From assembly GCA_949511925.1 (NCBI GenBank), contig CATEYX010000092.1:1-8484 (forward strand): a stretch of 8,484 nucleotides of DNA. Reading direction: 5' to 3'. The DNA is from Cryomorphaceae bacterium. Lineage in GTDB: Bacteria > Bacteroidota > Bacteroidia > Flavobacteriales > BACL11. The first letter of the stretch is position 1. Every line of letters begins with the position of its first letter. This document shows, piece after piece, positions 7,860-8,484 of the stretch. The notes below the pieces were generated by a model. The model did not search any database and had not been told where the DNA came from. It worked only from the letters and a program-made list of their open reading frames with translations. The position numbers were made by a program, and so were the translations under genes.

Positions 7860-7891
7860 CAAAAGTACATTTTAATTTTTTCTCATGCAAA
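7860..7891 (-). promoter_or_regulatory. Bacteroidota-type promoter of the metalloprotease gene
   Basis: Read on the minus strand, TTTG (7891-7888) is followed after 20 bases by TACTTTTG (7867-7860). This matches the Bacteroidota pattern TTTG / TAnnTTTG with normal spacing. The -7 box ends 18 bases before the ATG at 7841, so the message would have a short A-rich leader (CAACAACAAAAATATATT), with no Shine-Dalgarno sequence, as is usual in this phylum. It indicates that the protease is transcribed separately from the upstream MBL-fold gene. Confidence 0.65.
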
Positions 7892-7907
7892 CACATTTTT
7901 TATAGTC

Positions 7908-8484
7908 TTACTCATTCAAAGTTACTACTTGCCCATCATAAGCCAAATTTATATGATTAGGAAGCTCATCATTCACATTATCATGTAATCCCATGTAGTG
8001 AGAAATATGAGTTAGTAAAGCTTGCTTTGGCTTTAATTCTTCCAAAAGAGCCAATGCTTGCTCCAAATTAAAATGAGATAAATGAGCTTTTTTTCTTAGG
8101 GCATCTAAAATAATCAAATCAGCACCTTTCATTTTCTCCTTCTCTTTTTCTGATATCTCACTTACATCAGTTAGATAAACAAAATTCTTTATTCTAAAAC
8201 CAAAAACTGGTAACTTATAGTGCAAAACCTTAATAGGCTGAATTACAGTTCCCTCTATGTTAAAGGGTTCGTTTTTAATAACATTAATTGCTACTTTTGG
8301 TACTCCAGGGTAATTAAAACCTGAAAAGATATAAGGAAACTCCAATTTTAAAGCATCACTAGTTATATGATTACAATATATTGGCATATCTCTTTTCGAT
8401 TTATAATTAAAAGCTCTAATATCATCCATTCCTGCTACATGGTCTTTATGATGGTGAGTAAATAAAATAGAATCTACCTTCATA
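7908..8484 (-). CDS. MBL-fold metallo-hydrolase, PhnP-like (5' truncated)
   Basis: This reading frame runs off the right edge of the window, leaving about 191 C-terminal residues. It is a metallo-beta-lactamase-fold hydrolase. The metal motif THHHKDH gives HxHxDH (His10, His12, Asp14, His15 of the visible part), followed by AGMDDIRAFN as in PhnP-like phosphodiesterases. Further likely ligands are His88 in VLHYKLPVFGFRI, Asp106 in VYLTDVSEI, and the LTHISHYMG histidines near the C terminus (His159, His162). Full-length Bacteroidota relatives are about 250 residues, so roughly 60 N-terminal residues are missing, including the first beta strands and any cysteine zinc site. The ATG at 8483 is probably internal, because it falls just before the HxHxDH strand. 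PhnP acts on cyclic ribose phosphates, but many Bacteroidota homologues have no assigned substrate and no phn genes are visible here. Confidence 0.8.
   Translation of the reverse strand, partial: MKVDSILFTHHHKDHVAGMDDIRAFNYKSKRDMPIYCNHITSDALKLEFPYIFSGFNYPGVPKVAINVIKNEPFNIEGTVIQPIKVLHYKLPVFGFRIKNFVYLTDVSEISEKEKEKMKGADLIILDALRKKAHLSHFNLEQALALLEELKPKQALLTHISHYMGLHDNVNDELPNHINLAYDGQVVTLNE

Noticed and set aside
7849..7860. CAACAACAAAAA leader run before the protease as a repeat element
   Set aside because: It is only two copies of CAA and fits an ordinary A-rich Bacteroidota leader.
7842..7862. TTG at 7862 as the protease start, adding seven residues
   Set aside because: It overlaps the -7 promoter box and would place MQQQKYI ahead of a well-formed signal peptide that begins at the ATG at 7841.
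7842..7907. Terminator for the MBL-fold gene in the gap before the protease
   Set aside because: I found no convincing inverted repeat on the minus strand there; only A/T runs and the protease promoter are visible.

Overview
The window looks like a stretch of chromosome from a member of the Bacteroidota, most likely order Flavobacteriales. The DNA is strongly AT-rich, Shine-Dalgarno sequences are absent, and one promoter matches the Bacteroidota -33/-7 pattern (TTTG, then TAnnTTTG). The protein families also point this way: a DUF5916 protein, a BatA-type double-transmembrane protein, and a secreted metalloprotease with a short C-terminal segment resembling type IX secretion (T9SS) sorting tails. 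I cannot place it below the order.

Layout: four plus-strand genes are followed by two minus-strand genes. Positions 1-1670 hold the C-terminal part of a DUF5916 outer-membrane-type protein and a LolD-like ABC ATPase, overlapping by 4 bases (ATGA). After a 47-base gap with a weak hairpin and a partial promoter come a BatA/vWA/GATase-like membrane protein (1718-3742) and a dihydroorotase-family protein (3739-5025), again joined by an ATGA overlap. The minus-strand metalloprotease (5022-7841) converges on the dihydroorotase gene so tightly that the stop codons share TTAA, and a small hairpin spans the junction. The protease has its own well-formed promoter in the 66-base gap before a 5'-truncated MBL-fold hydrolase (7908-8484). 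There are no RNA genes, mobile elements, CRISPR arrays or long non-coding stretches.

The genes do not form one obvious pathway. The DUF5916 protein, LolD-like ATPase, BatA-like protein and secreted protease all belong to the cell envelope or outside it. The most notable point is the dihydroorotase homologue. By motif alignment from memory it has lost three of the six metal-binding positions and two substrate-binding positions, so it looks like a non-catalytic pseudo-dihydroorotase, translationally coupled to a membrane protein of unknown function. I saw no clear sign of a wholly new multi-gene system.
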